Source of the DNA: Calliopsis andreniformis | Taxonomy: Eukaryota; Arthropoda; Insecta; Hymenoptera; Andrenidae | Assembly: GCF_051401765.1 (NCBI RefSeq) | Contig: NW_027480422.1 | Location: 15,766,001 to 15,830,000 of the forward strand | Direction: 5' to 3' | DNA length: 64,000 nt | Part shown: positions 24,263 to 39,400 of the stretch, piece after piece | Layout: each line of letters starts with the position of its first letter | How positions within the stretch are numbered: position 1 is the first letter of the stretch | Translations under genes and position numbers: made by a program | Notes under the pieces: generated by a model | Database searches by the model: none | Seen by the model: only the letters and a program-made list of their open reading frames with translations | What the model was told of the DNA's origin: nothing

Positions 24263-27200
24263 TATTTTATGATTCTGGCGTTGACTTCTAAGGCCGTAGC
24301 TAATCGATGTGGTGGATCGACGCCCTAGAGCGAAGCCTAGGTTGCCCGGAACGTAGAAATGACCATTAGTTTCACACTGGTTGCAATTATTCATTTTATA
24401 CGATGGAGAAACTGTTGTATTTATGTTGTATTTCATGCTTCTGGCGTTGTCTTCTTAGGACCTAACTATTCCATCTGGTGGAGCAACGTCCTAGAGTGAA
24501 GCCTAGGTTGCCCGGAACGTAGAAATGACCATTACTTTCACACAGTTTGCAATTATTCATTTTATACGATGGAAAAACTGTTGTATTTGTATTGTATTTT
24601 ATGCTTCTGGCGTTGTATTCTTAGGCCCTAACTGTTCGATCTGGTGGAACAACGCCCAAGAATGAAGCCTAGGTTGCCCGGAACGTAGAAATGACCATTA
24701 CTTTTACACTGGTTGCTCTTATTACTTTTTTTTATATGATGGAAAAACTGTTGTATTTTTATTGTATTTTATGCTTCTGGCGTTGACTTCTTAGGCCCTG
24801 AATATTCGATACGGTGGAGCGTCGCCCAAGAGTGAAGCCTAGGTTGCCCGGAACGTAGAAATGACCGTTACTATCACAATGTTTGCAATCATTAATAGTA
24901 TACGATGGAAAAACTGTTGTATTCATATTGTATTTTATGCTTCTGGCTTTGACTTCTAAGGCCGTAACTAATCGATGTGGTGGAGCAACGCACTAGAGTG
25001 CAGCCTATGTTGCACGGAACGTTGAAATGACCACAAGTTTGACTCTGATTGCAATCATTCGTTTTATACAATGGAAAAACTGTTCTATTAATCCTATATC
25101 TTATGCTTCGGGCGTTAACTTCTAAGGCCCGAACTATTCGATCCGGTGGAGCAACGCCCTAGAGTGAAGTCTAGATTGCCCGGAACGTAGAAATGACCAT
25201 TACTTTCACACTGTCTGCAATTATTCGTGTTATACTATGGAAGAACTGTTGTATTTTTATTGTATTTTATGCTTCTGGCGTTGACTTCTTAGGCCCTAAA
25301 TATTCGGTCCGGTGGAGCATCGCCATAGAGTGAAGCCTAGGTTGCCGGAACGTAGAAATGACCGTTACTTTCACAATGTTTGCAATTATTCCTGTTATAC
25401 GATGGAAAAACAGTTGTATTTATTTTGTATTTTATGCTTCTAGCGTTGACTTCTTAGGCCCTAACTAGTGGATCTGGCGGAGCAACGCCCTAGGGTGAAG
25501 CCTAGGTTTGCCCGGAACGTAGAAAAGACCAAAACTTTCGTACTGGTTGCAATTATTCGTTTTATACGATGGAAAAACTGTCGTATTTATATTGTATTTT
25601 ATGCCTCGGGCGTTGCCTTCTAAGGCCCTAACTATTCGACCTGGTGGAGCAACGCCCTAGGGTGAAGCCTAGGTTGTCCGGAACGTAGAAATGACCGTAA
25701 CCTTCACAGTGGTTGCAATTATTCGTTCTATGCGATGGAAAAACTGTTGTATATTTATTATATTTTATGCTTCGGGCGTTGACTTCTCAGGCCCTAACTA
25801 TTGGATCTGGTGGACCAAAGCTCTAGAGTGAAGTGTAGGTTGCCAGGAACGTAGAAATGCCCATCACTTTCACACTGTTTGCAATTATTCCTGTTATACG
25901 ATGGAAAAACTGTTGTATTTATATTGTATTTTATGCTTCTTGCGTTGACTTCTAAGGCCGTAGCTATTCGATGCGGTGTAGCAACGCCCTAGAGTGATGC
26001 CTAGGTTGCCCGGAACGTAGAAATGACCATTACGTCCACACTGTTAGTAATTATTCGTTTTATACGATGGAAAAACTGCTGTATTTGTATTGTATTTTAT
26101 GCTTCTGGCGTTGACTTCTAAGGTCGTCACTATTCGATCTGGTGTAGCAACGCCCAAGAGTGAAGCCTAGGTTGCCCGGAACGTAGAAATGACCGTTACT
26201 TTCACAATGTTTGCAATCATTAATAGTATACGATGGAAAAACTGTTGTATTTATATTGTATTTTATGCTTCTGGCGTTGACTTCTAAGGCCGTAGCTAAT
26301 CGGTGTGGTGGAGCAACGCACTAGAGAGCAGCCTATGTGGCACGGAACGTTGAAATGACCATATGTTTCACTCTGGTTGCAATCATTCGTTTTATACAAT
26401 GGAAAAACTGTTCTATTAATTTTACATTTTATGCTTCGGGCGCTGACTTCTAAGGCCCTAACTATTCGATCCGGTGGAGCAACGCCCTAGAGTGAAGTCT
26501 AGATTGCCCGGAACGTAGAAATGACCGTTACTTTCACAATGTTTGCAATCATTAATTGTATGCGATGGAAAGAGTGTTGTATTTTTATTTTATTTTATGC
26601 TTCTGGCGTTGACGTCTAAGGCCCTAACTACTCGATCTGGTAGAGCAACGCCCTAGAGTGAAGCCAAGGTTTACCGGAGCGTAGAAATGACTATTACCTT
26701 CACACTGTTTGCAATTATTCCTGTTATGCGATGGAAAAACTGTTGGATTTTTATTGTATTTTATGCTTCTGGCGTTGACTTCTTAGGCCCTAAATATTCG
26801 ATGTGGCGGAGCAACGCCCTAGAGTGAAGCCTAGGTTGCCCGGAACGTAGTAATGACTAATACTTTCACACTGTTTGCAATTATTCATTTTATACGATGG
26901 AAAAACTGTTGTATTTATATATTATTTTATTCTTCTGGCATTGACTTTTAAGGCCCTAGCTGTTCGATCTGGTGGAAGAACGCCCTAGAATGAAGCCAAG
27001 GTTGCCCGGAACGTAGAAATGGCCATCACTTTCACACTGTTTGCAACTATTCCTGTTATACGATGGAAAAACTGTTGTATTTATGTTGTATTTTATGTTT
27101 CGGGCGTTGACTTCTAAGACCCTAGCTATTCGGACTGGTGGAGCAACGCCCTAGAGAGAGTCCTAGGTTGCCCGAAACGTAGAAATGACCATTACTTTCA

Positions 27201-27515
27201 CAATGTTTGCAATTATTCATTTTATACGATGGAAAAACTGTTGTATTTATATTGTATTTTATGCTTCTGGCGTTGACCTCTTAGGCCCTAACTGTTCTAT
27301 CTGGTAGAACAACGAACTAGAATGAAGCCAAGGTTGCCCGGAATGTAGAAATGGCCATCACTTTCACACTGGTTTCAATTATTCATGCTATACGATGGAA
27401 AAACTGTTGTATTTTTATTGTATTTTATGCTTCGGGCGTTGACTTCTAAGGCCCTAGCTATCCGATCTGGTGGAGCAACGCCCTAGAGTGTAGCCTAGGT
27501 CGCCCGGAACGTAGA

Positions 27516-28120
27516 AATGACCATCACTTTCACAATGTTTGCAATCATTAATTGTATACGATGGAAAAACTGTTGTATTTATATTGTATTTTATGCTTCT
27601 GGCGTTGACTTCTAAGGCCGTAGCTATTCGATCTGGTAGAACAACGCCATAGAGTGAAGCCTCAGTTGCCCGAGCCGTAGAAGTGACCATTACTTTCACA
27701 CTGTTTGCAATTATTCATTTTATACGATAGAAAAACTGTTGTATTTATATTGTATTCTTTTATTCGGGCATTGACTTCTATGGCGCTACCTATTCGATCT
27801 GGTGGAGCAACGCCCTAGAGTCAAGCCTATGTTGCACGGAACGTAGAAAAGATACATTCCTTTCGCACTGATTGCAACTATTCATTTTATACGATGGAAG
27901 ATCTGTCGCATTTATATTGTATTTTATGCTTCTGGCGTTGACTTCTAAGGACGTAGCTATTCGATCTGGCGGAACGACGACCTAGACTGAAGAAAAGGTT
28001 GCCCGGAACGTAGAAATGACCATCACTTTCACACTGTTTGCAATTGGTCCTGTTACACGATGGAAAAACTGTTGTATTTATATTGTATTTTATGTTTCGG
28101 GCGTTGACTTCTAAGGCCCT
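27516..28120 (+). repeat. Block shared with 41.1 kb and 44.1 kb
   Basis: Three to four monomers with rare variants: GCCTCAGTTGCCCGAGCCGT, TATTCTTTTATTCGGGCATT, AAAAGATACATT and GGACGTAGCTATTCG. They are recognisable at about 41,130-41,740 and 44,120-44,730. The offset to the first is 13,612 (82 monomers). The copy here is clearly more diverged than the two later ones are from each other. It lies in the part of the 11.1 kb unit that is missing from the unit's second copy. Confidence 0.8.
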
Positions 28121-31100
28121 GGCTGTTCGATCTGGTGGAGCACCGCCCTAGAGAGAAGCCCAGGTTGCCCGAAACGTATAAATGACCATTACTTTCACTC
28201 TGGTTGCAATTATTCATGCTATACGATGGAAAAACTGTTGTATTTTTATTGTATTTTATGCTTCTGGCCTTGACTTCTTAGGCCCTAAATATTCGATTCG
28301 GTGAAGCAACGCCCTAGAGTGAAGTCTAGATTGCCCGAACGTAGAAATGACCATTACTTTCACACTGTTTGCAATTATTCCCGTTATACTATGGAAAAAC
28401 TGTTGTATTTTTATTGTATTTTATGCCTCTGGCGTTGACTTCTTAGGCCCTAAATATTCGATCCTGTGGAGCATCGCCCTAGAGTGAGGCCTAGGTTGCC
28501 CCGAACGTAGAAATGACCATTACTTTCACAATGTTTGCAATCGTTAATTGTGTACGTTGGAAAAACTGTTGTATTTATATTGTATTTTATGCTTCTGGCG
28601 TTGACTTCTTAGGCCCTAACTGTTCGATCTGGTAGAACAACGACCTAGAATGAAGCCAAGGTTGCCCGGAACGTAGAAATGACCATTACTTTCACACTGT
28701 TTGCAATTATTCCTGTTATACTATGGAAAAACTGTTGTATTTTTATTGCATTTTATGCTTCTGGCGTTGACCTCTAAGGCCGTAACTATTCGATCTGGTG
28801 TAGCAACGCCCTAGAATAAAGCCTAGGTTGCCCGGAACGTAGAAATGACCATAACTCTCACACTGGTTGCAATTATCCGTCTTATACGATGGAAAAACTG
28901 TAGTATTTATATTGCATTTTATGCTCCTGGCGTTGACTTCTAAGGCCCTAACAATTCGATCTGGTAGGCCAACGCCCGCGAGTGATGCCCAGATTGCCCG
29001 GAACGTAGAAATGACCATTACCTTTACGCTTGTTGCAATTATTCCTGATATACTATGAAAAAACTGCTGTATTTTTATTGTACTTTATGCTTGTGGCGTT
29101 GGCTTCTTAGGCCCTAACTATTCGATCCGATGGAGCAACGCCCTAGAGTGAAGTCTAGATTGCCCGGAACGTAGAAATGACCATTACTTTCACACTGTTT
29201 GCAATTATTCATTTTATACGATCGAAAAACTGTTGTATTTTTATTGTATTTTATCCTTCTGGCGTTGACTTCTTAGGCCCTGAATATTCGATCCGGTGGA
29301 GCGTCGCCCAAGAGTGAAGCCTAGGTTGCCCGGAACGTAGAAATGACCGTTACTTTCACAATGTTTGCAATCATTAATAGTATACGATGGAAAAACTGTT
29401 GTATTTATGTTGTATTTTATGCCTCTGGCGTTGACTGCTAAGGCCGTAGCTAATCGATGTGGTGGAGCAACGCACTAGAGAGCAGCCTATGTGGCACGGA
29501 ACGTTGAAATGACCATAAGTTTCACTCTGGTTGCAATCATTCGTTTTATACAATGGAAAAACTGTTCTATTAATTTCACATTTTATGCTTCGGGCGTTGA
29601 CTTCTAAGGCCCTAACTATTCGATCCGGTGGAGCAACGCACTAGAGTGAAGTCTAGATTGCCCGGAACGTAGAAATGACCATTACTTTCACACTGTTTGC
29701 AATTATTCCTGTTATACTATAGAAAAACTGTTGTATTTTTATTGTATTTTATGCTTCTGGCGTTGACTTCTTAGGCCCTAAATATTCGGTCCGGTGGAGC
29801 ATCGCCCTAGAGTGAAGCCTAGGTTGCCCGGAACGTAGAAATGACCGTTACTTTCACTATGTTTGCAATCATTAATTGTATGCGATGGAAAAAGTGTTGT
29901 ATTTTTATTTTATTTTATGCTTCTGGCGTTGACGTCTAAGGCCCTAACTACTCGATCTGGTAGAGCAACGCCCTAGAGTGAAGCCAAAGTTTACCGGAGC
30001 GTAGAAATGACTATTACCTTCACACTGTTTGCAATTATTCCTGTTATGCGATGGAAAAACTGAAGGATTTTTATTGTATTTTATGCTTCTGGCGTTGACT
30101 CCTTAGGCCCTAAATATTCGATGTGGTGGAGCAACGCCCTAGAGTGAAGCCGAGGTTGCCCGGAACGTAGTAATGACTAATACTTTCACACTGTGTGCAA
30201 TTATTCATTTTATACGATGGAAAAACTGTTGTGTTTATATATTATTTTATTCTTCTGGCATTGACTTTTAAGGCCCTAGCTGTTCGATCTGGTGGAAGAA
30301 CGCCCTAGAATGAAGCCAAGGTTGCCCGGAACGTAGAAATGGCCATCACTTTCACACTGTTTGCAACTATTCCTGTTATACGATGGAAAAACTGTTGTAT
30401 TTATATTGTATTTTATGTCTCGGGCGTTGACTTCTAAGACCCTAGCTATTCGGTCTGGTGGAGCAACGCCCTAGAGAGAATCCTAGGTTGCCCGAAACGT
30501 AGAAATGACCATTACTTTCACTCCGGTTGCAATTATTCATGCTATACGATGGAAAAACTGTTGAATTTTTATTGTATTTTATGCTTCTGGCGTTGACTTC
30601 TTAGGCCCAATATATTCGATCCGGTGGAGCATCGCCCTAGAGAGAAGCCTAGGTTGCCCGGAACGTAGTAATGACAAATACTTTCACACTGTTTGCAATT
30701 ATTCATTTTATACGATGGAAAAACTGTTGTATTTATATTTTATTTTATTCTTCTGGCATTGACTTTTAAGGTCCTAGCTGTTCGATGTGGTGGAACAACG
30801 CCCTAGAATGAAGCCTAGGTTGCCCGGAACGTAGAAATGACCATTACCTTTACACTGGTTGCTATTATTCGTTTTATATGATGGAAAAACTGTTGTATTT
30901 ATATTGTATTTTATGCTTCTGGCGTTGACTTCTTAGGCCCTAGCTGTTCGATCTGGTGGAAGAACGCCCTCGAATGAAGCCAAGGTTGCCCGGAACGTAG
31001 AAATGGCCATCACTTTCACACTGTTTGCAACTATTCCTGTTATACGATGGAAAAACTGTTGTATTTATATTGTATTTTATGTTTCGGGCGTTGACTTCTA

Positions 31101-33460
31101 AGACCCTAGCTATTCGGTCTGGTGGAGCAACGCCCTAGAGAGAATCCTAGGTCGCCCGAAACGTAGAAACGACCATTACTTTCACTCCGGTTGCAATTAT
31201 TCATGCTATACGATGGAAAAACTGTTGTATTTTTATTGTATTTTATGCTTCTGGCGTTGACTTCTTAGGCCCTATATATTCGATCCGGTGGAGCATCGCC
31301 CTAGAGTGAAGCCTAGGTTGCCCGGAACGTAGAAATGGCCGTTACTTTCACAATGTTTGCAGTTATTCATTTCATACGATGGAAAAACTGTTGTATTTAT
31401 ATTGTATTTTATGCTTCTGGCGTTGACTTCTTAGGCCCTAACTGTTCCATCTGGTAGAACAACGACCTAGAATGAAACCAAGGTTGCCCGGAGTGTAGAA
31501 ATGGCCATCACTTTCACACTGGTTTCAATTATTCATGCTATACGATGGAAAAGCTGTTGTATTTATATTGTATTTTATGCTTCTGACGTTGACTTCTAAG
31601 GCCCTAACAATTCGATCTGGTAGGGCAACGCCCTCGAGTGATGCCTAGATTGCCCGGAACGTAGAAATGACCATTACCTTTACGCTTGTTGCAATTATTC
31701 CTGATATACGATGAAAAAACTGCTGTATTTTTATTGTACTTTATGCTTGTGGCGTTGACTTCTTAGGCCCTAAATATTCGGTCCGGTGGAGCATCGCCCT
31801 AGAGTGAAGCCTAGGTTGCCCGGAACGTAGAAATGACCGTTACTTTCACAATGTTTGCAATCATTAATTGTATGCGATGGAAAAAGTGTTGTATTTTTAT
31901 TTTATTTTATGCTTCTGGCGTTGACGTCTAAGGCCCTAACTACTCGATCTGGTAGAGCAACGCCCTAGAGTGAAGCCTAGGTTTACCGGAGCGTAGAAAT
32001 GACCATTATCTTCACACTGTTTGCAATTATTCCTGTTATGCGATGGAAAAACTGTTGGATTTTTATTGTACTTTATGCTTCTGGCGTTGACTTCTAAGGC
32101 CCTATCTATTCGATCTAGTGGAGCAATGCCTCAGAGTTAAGTCTAGGATGCCCGTAACGCTGAAGTGGCCATTACTTTCACACTGGTTGCAATTATTCGT
32201 TTTAGACGATGGAAAAGCTGTTGTATTTATATTGTATTTTATGCTTCTGGCGTTGACTTCTAAGGCCCTAACAATTCGATCTGGTAGGGCAACGCCCTGG
32301 AGTGATGCCCAGATTGCCCGAAACGTAGAAGTGACCATTACCTTTACGCTTGTTGCAATTATTCCTGATATACGATGAAAAAACTGCTGTATTTTTATTG
32401 TATTTTATGCTTGTGGCGTTGACTTCTTAGGCCCTAACTATTCGATCCGGTGGAGCAACGCCCTAGAGTGAAGTCTAGATTGCCCGGAACGTAGAAATGA
32501 CCATTACTTTCACACTGTTTGCAATTATTCATTTTATACGATCGAAATACTGTTGTATTTATATTGTATTTTATTCTTCTGGCATTGACTTTTAAGGCCC
32601 TAACTATTCGATGTGGTGGAGCAACGCCCTAGAGTGAAGCCTAGGTTGCCCGGAACTTAGTAATGACTAATACTTTCACACTGTTTGCAATTATGCATTT
32701 TATATGATGGAAAAACTGTTGTATTTATATTGTATTTTATGCTTCTGGCGTTGACTTCTTAGGCCCTAGCTATCCGATCTGGTGGAGCAACACCCTAGAG
32801 TGTAGCCTAGGTCGCCCGGAACGTAGAAACGACCATCACTTTCACTCTGGTTGCAATTATTCCTGTTATACGATAGAAAAACTGATCGATTTTTATTGTA
32901 CTTTATGCTTCTGGCGTTGACTTCTAACGCCCTATCTATTCGATCTGGTGGAGCAATGCCTCAGAGTTAAGTCTAGGATGCACGTAACGTTGAAATGGCC
33001 ATTAGTTTCACACTGGTTGCAATTATTCATTTTATACGGTGGAAAAACTGTTGTATTTATATTGTATTTTATGCTTCTGGCGTTGTCTTCTTAGGACCTG
33101 ACTATTCCATTTGGTGGAGCAACGTCCTAGAGTGAAGTCTAGTTTGCCCGGAACGTAGAAATGACCATTACTTTCACACAGTTTGCAATTATTCATTTTA
33201 TACGTTGGAAAAACTGTTGTATTTGTATTGTATTTTATGCTTCTGGCGTTGTCTTCTTAGGCCCTAACTGTTCGATCTGGTGGAACAACGCCCTAGAATG
33301 AAGCCTAGGATGCCCGGAACGTAGAAATGACCATTACTTTTACGCTGGTTGCTATTATTCGTTTTATACGATGGAAAATCTGTTGGATTTTTATTGTATT
33401 TTATGCTTCTGGCGTTGACTTCTAAGGCCCTAGGTATTCGATCTGGTGGAGCAAAGCCCT

Positions 33461-36400
33461 AGGGTGAAGCCTAGGTTGTCCGGAACGTAGAAATGACCGT
33501 AACCTTCACAGTGGTTGCAATTATTCGTTCTATGCGATGGAAAAACTGTTGTATATTTATTATATTTTATGCTTCGGGCGTTGACTTCTCAGGCCCTAAC
33601 TATTGGATCTGGTGGACCAAAGCTCTAGAGTGAAGTGTAGGTTGCCAGGAACGTAGAAATGCCCATCACTTTCACACTGTTTGCAATTATTCCTGTTATA
33701 CGATGGAAAAACTGTTGTATTTATATTGTATTTTATGCTTCTTGCGTTGACTTCTAAGGCCGTAGCTATTCGATGCGGTGTAGCAACGGCCTAGAGTGAT
33801 GCCTAGGTTGCCCGAAACGTAGAAATGACCATTACTTTCACTCCGGTTGCAATTATTCATGCTATACGATGGAAAAACTGTTGTATTTTTATTGTATTTT
33901 ATGCTTCTGGCGTTGACTTCTTAGGCCCTATATATTCGATCCGGTGGAGCATCGCCCTAGAGTGAAGCCTAGGTTGCCCGCAACGTAGAAATGGCCGTTA
34001 CTTCCACAATGTTTGCAATCATTAATTGTATACGATGGAAAAACTGTTGCATTTATATTGTATTTTATGCTTCTGGCGTTGACTTCTAAGGCCGTAGCTA
34101 ATCGATGTGGTGGAGCAACACCCTAGAGTGCCGCCTATGTTGCACGGAACGTTGAAATGACCATCACTTTCACTCTGGTTGCAATTATTCATTTTATACG
34201 ATGGAAAAACTGTTGTATTTATATTGTATTTTATTCTTCTGGCATTGACTCTTAAGGCCCTGACTATTCGATGTGGTGGAGCAACGCCCTAGAGTGCAGC
34301 CTATGTTGCACGGAACGTAGAAATGACCACAAGATTCACTCTGGTTGCAATCATTCGTTTTATACAATGGAAAAATTGTTCTATTAATTTTGTATTTTAT
34401 GCCTCTGGCGTTGACTTCTAAGGCGCTAGCTATCCGATCTGGTGGAGCAACACCCTAGAGTGTAGCCTAGGTCGCCCGGAACGTAGAAATGACCATCACT
34501 TTCACTATGGTTGCAAGTATTCCTGTTATACGATAGAAAAACTGATCGATTTTTATTGTACTTTATGCTTCTGGCGTTGACTTCTAAGGCCCTATCTATT
34601 CGATCTGGCGGAGCAATGCCTCAGAGTTAAGTCTAGGATGCACGTAACGTTGAAATGGCCATTAGTTTCACACTGGTTGCAATTGTTGATTTTATACGAT
34701 GGAAAAGCTGTTGTATTTATATTGTATTTTATGCTTCTGGCGTTGTCTTCTTAGGACCTAACTATTCCATCTGGTGGAGCAACGCCCTAGAGTGAAGTCT
34801 AGATTGCCCGGAACGTAGAAATGACCATAACTCTCACACTGGTTGCAATTATCCGTTTTATACGATGGAAAAGCTGTAGTATTTATATTGTATTTTATGC
34901 TTCTGGCGTTGACTTCTAAGGCCCTAACAATTCGACCTGGTAGGGCAACGCCCTGGAGTGATGCCCAGATTGCCCGGAACGTAGAAATGACCATTACCTT
35001 TACGCTTGTTGCAATTATTCCTGATATACGATGAAAAAACTGCTGTATTTTTATTGTATTCTATGCTTCTGGCGTTGACTTCTTAGGCCCTAAATATTCG
35101 ATCCGGCGGAGTGTCGCCCTAGAGTGAAGCCTAGGTTACCCGGAACGTAGAAATGACCGTTACTTTCACAATGTATGCAATCATTAATAGTATACGATGG
35201 AAAAACTGTTGTATTTTTATTGTATTTTATGCTTCTGGCGTTGACTTCTAAGGCCGTAGCTAATCGATGTGGTGGATCGACGCCCTAGAGTGCAGCCTAT
35301 GTTGCACGGAACGTTGAAATGACCATAAGTTTCACTCTGGTTGCAATCATTCGTTTTATACAATGGAAGAACTGTTCTATTAATTTTATATTTTATGCTT
35401 CGGGCGTTGACTTCTAAGGCCATTACTATTCGATCCGGTGGAGCTACGACCTAGAGTGAAGTCTAGATTGCCCGGAACGTAGAAATGACCATTACTTTCA
35501 CACTGTTTGCAATTATTCACTTTATACGATGGAAAATCTGTTGTATTTATATTGTATTTTATTCTTCTTGCATTGACCTTTAAGGCCCTAACTATTCGAT
35601 CTGGTGGAGCAACGCCCTAGAGCGAAGCCTAGGTTGCCCGGAACGTAGAAATGACCATTACTTTCACACAGTTTGCAATTATTCATTTTATACGATGGAA
35701 AAACTGTTGTATTTGTATTGTATTTTATGCTTCTGGCGTTGTATTCTTAGGCCCTAACTGTTCGATCTGGTGGAACAACGCCCAAGAATGAAGCCTAGGT
35801 TGCCCGGAACGTAGAAATGACCATTACTTTTACACTGGTTGCTCTTATTCGTTTTATATGATGGAAAAACTGTTGTATTTTTATTGTATTTTATGCTTCT
35901 GGCGTTGACTTCTTAGGCCCTGAATATTCGATACGGTGGAGCGTCGCCCAAGAGTGAAGCCTAGGTTGCCCGGAACGTAGAAATGACCGTTACTATCACA
36001 ATGTTTGCAATCATTAATAGTATACGATGGAAAAACTGTTGTATTCATATTGTATTTTATGCTTCTGGCTTTGACTTCTAAGGCCGTAACTAATCGATGT
36101 GGTGGAGCAACGCACTAGAGTGCAGCCTATGTTGCACGGAACGTTGAAATGACCACAAGTTTGACTCTGATTGCAATCATTCGTTTTATACAATGGAAAA
36201 ACTGTTCTATTAATTTTATATCTTATGCTTCGGGCGTTAACTTCTAAGGCCCGAACTATTCGATCCGGTGGAGCAACGCCCTAGAGTGAAGTCTAGATTG
36301 CCCGGAACGTAGAAATGACCATTACTTTCACACTGTCTGCAATTATTCCTGTTATACTATGGAAGAACTGTTGTATTTTTATTGTATTTTATGCTTCTGG

Positions 36401-39400
36401 CGTTGACTTCTTAGGCCCTAAATATTCGGTCCGGTGGAGCATCGCCATAGAGTGGAGCCTAGGTTGCCGGAACGTAGAAATGACCGTTACTTTCACAATG
36501 TTTGCAATTATTCCTGTTATACGATGGAAAAACAGTTGTATTTATTTTGTATTTTATGCTTCTAGCGTTGACTTCTTAGGCCCTAACTAGTGGATCTGGC
36601 GGAGCAACGCCCTAGGGTGAAGCCTAGGTTTGCCCGGAACGTAGAAAAGACCAAAACTTTCGTACTGGTTGCAATTATTCGTTTTATACGATGGAAAAAC
36701 TGTCGTATTTATATTGTATTTTATGCCTCGGGCGTTGCCTTCTAAGGCCCTAACTATTCGACCTGGTGGAGCAACGCCCTAGGGTGAAGCCTAGGTTGTC
36801 CGGAACGTAGAAATGACCGTAACCTTCACAGTGGTTGCAATTATTCGTTCTATGCGATGGAAAAACTGTTGTATATTTATTATATTTTATGCTTCGGGCG
36901 TTGACTTCTCAGGCCCTAACTATTGGATCTGGTGGACCAAAGCTCTAGAGTGAAGTGTAGGTTGCCAGGAACGTAGAAATGCCCATCACTTTCACACTGT
37001 TTGCAATTATTCCTGTTATACGATGGAAAAACTGTTGTATTTATATTGTATTTTATGCTTCTTGCGTTGACTTCTAAGGTCGTAACTATTCGATCTGGTG
37101 TAGCAACGCCCAAGAGTGAAGCCTAGGTTGCCCGGAACGTAGAAATGACCGTTACTTTCACAATGTTTGCAATCATTAATAGTATACGATGGAAAAACTG
37201 TTGTATTTATATTGTATTTTATGCTTCTGGCGTTGACTTCTAAGGCCGTAGCTAATCGGTGTGGTGGAGCAACGCACTAGAGAGCAGCCTATGTGGCACG
37301 GAACGTTGAAATGACCATAAGTTTCACTCTGGTTGCAATCATTCGTTTTATACAATGGAAAAACTGTTCTATTAATTTTACATTTTATGCTTCGGGCGTT
37401 GACTTCTAAGGCCCTAACTATTCGATCCGGTGGAGCAACGCCCTAGAGTGAAGTCTAGATTGCCCGGAACGTAGAAATGACCGTTACTTTCACAATGTTT
37501 GCAATCATTAATTGTATGCGATGGAAAGAGTGTTGTATTTTTATTTTATTTTATGCTTCTGGCGTTGACGTCTAAGGCCCTAACTACTCGATCTGGTAGA
37601 GCAACGCCCTAGAGTGAAGCCAAGGTTTACCGGAGCGTAGAAATGACTATTACCTTCACACTGTTTGCAATTATTCCTGTTATGCGATGGAAAAACTGTT
37701 GGATTTTTATTGTATTTTATGCTTCTGGCGTTGACTTCTTAGGCCCTAAATATTCGATGTGGCGGAGCAACGCCCTAGAGTGAAGCCTAGGTTGCCCGGA
37801 ACGTAGTAATGACTAATACTTTCACACTGTTTGCAATTATTCATTTTATACGATGGAAAAACTGTTGTATTTATATATTATTTTATTCTTCTGGCATTGA
37901 CTTTTAAGGCCCTAGCTGTTCGATCTGGTGGAAGAACGCCCTAGAATGAAGCCAAGGTTGCCCGGAACGTAGAAATGGCCATCACTTTCACACTGTTTGC
38001 AACTATTCCTGTTATACGATGGAAAAACTGTTGTATTTATGTTGTATTTTATGTTTCGGGCGTTGACTTCTAAGACCCTAGCTATTCGGTCTGGTGGAGC
38101 AACGCCCTAGAGAGAGTCCTAGGTTGCCCGAAACGTAGAAATGACCATTACTTTCACTCCGGTTGCAATTATTCATGCTATACGATGGAAAAACTGTTGA
38201 ATTTTTATTGTATTTTATGCTTCTGGCGTTGACTTCTTGGGCCCTATATATTCGATCCGGTGGAGCATCGCCCTAGAGAGAAGCCTAGGTTGCCCGGAAC
38301 GTAGTAATGACAAATACTTTCACACTGTTTGCAATTATTCATTTTATACGATGGAAAAACTGTTGTATTTATATTTTATTTTATTCTTCTGGCATTGACT
38401 TTTAAGGTCCTAGCTGTTCGATGTGGTGGAACAACGCCCTAGAATGAAGCCTAGGTTGCCCGGAACGTAGAAATGACCATTACCTTTACACTGGTTGCTA
38501 TTATTCGTTTTATATGATGGAAAAACTGTTGTATTTATATTGTATTTTATGCTTCTGGCGTTGACTTCTTAGGCCCTAGCTGTTCGATCTGGTGGAAGAA
38601 CGCCCTCGAATGAAGCCAAGGTTGCCCGGAACGTAGAAATGGCCATCACTTTCACACTGTTTGCAACTATTCCTGTGATACGATGGAAAAACTGTTGTAT
38701 TTATATTGTATTTTATGTTTCGGGCGTTGACTTCTAAGACCCTAGCTATTCGGTCTGGTGGAGCAACGCGCTAGAGAGAATCCTAGGTCGCCCGAAACGT
38801 AGAAACGACCATTACTTTCACTCCGGTTGCAATTATTCATGCTATACGATGGAAAAACTGTTGTATTTTTATTGTATTTTATGCTTCTGGCGTTGACTTC
38901 TTAGGCCCTATATATTCGATCCGGTGGAGCATCGCCCTAGAGTGAAGCCTAGGTTGCCCGGAACGTAGAAATGGCCGTTACTTTCACAATGTTTGCAGTT
39001 ATTCATTTCATACGATGGAAAAACTGTTGTATTTATATTGTATTTTATGCTTCTGGCGTTGACTTCTTAGGCCCTAACTGTTCCATCTGGTAGAACAACG
39101 ACCTAGAATGAAGCCAAGGTTGCCCGGAGTGTAGAAATGGCCATCACTTTCACACTGGTTTCAATTATTCATGCTATACGATGGAAAAGCTGTTGTATTT
39201 ATATTGTATTTTATGCTTCTGACGTTGACTTCTAAGGCCCTAACAATTCGATCTGGTAGGGCAACGCCCTCGAGTGATGCCTAGGTTGCCCGGATCGTAG
39301 AAATGACCATTACCTTTACGCTTGTTGCAATTACTCCTGATATACGATGAAAAAACTGCTGTATCTTTATTGTACTTTATGCTTGTGGCGTTGACTTCTT

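Larger units (their letters stand above)
22335..33460 (+). repeat. 11.1 kb (67-monomer) duplication unit, copy 1
   Basis: The left end of this unit matches the sequence starting at about 33,461 with offset 11,126 = 67 x 166 + 4. The extra 4 bp are accounted for by a run of T near 24,724 that lengthens one monomer. The unit ends where the next copy begins, so the two lie directly in tandem. Typical monomers carry AATCATTAATTGTATACG, GATCCGGTGGAGCATCGCC, TTCTATTAATTTT or CCTTTACGCTTGTTGC. A two-monomer motif (GTTGTCCGGAACG, then TAGGTTGCCAGGAACG) occurs at about 22,340 and again at about 25,665 inside the unit. Confidence 0.85.

Noticed and set aside
24717..24745. T-run (8 T) as a Pol III terminator or microsatellite
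   Set aside because: It is a local 4 bp lengthening of one monomer; the duplicate near 35,850 has the ordinary sequence and nothing resembles a transcription unit.
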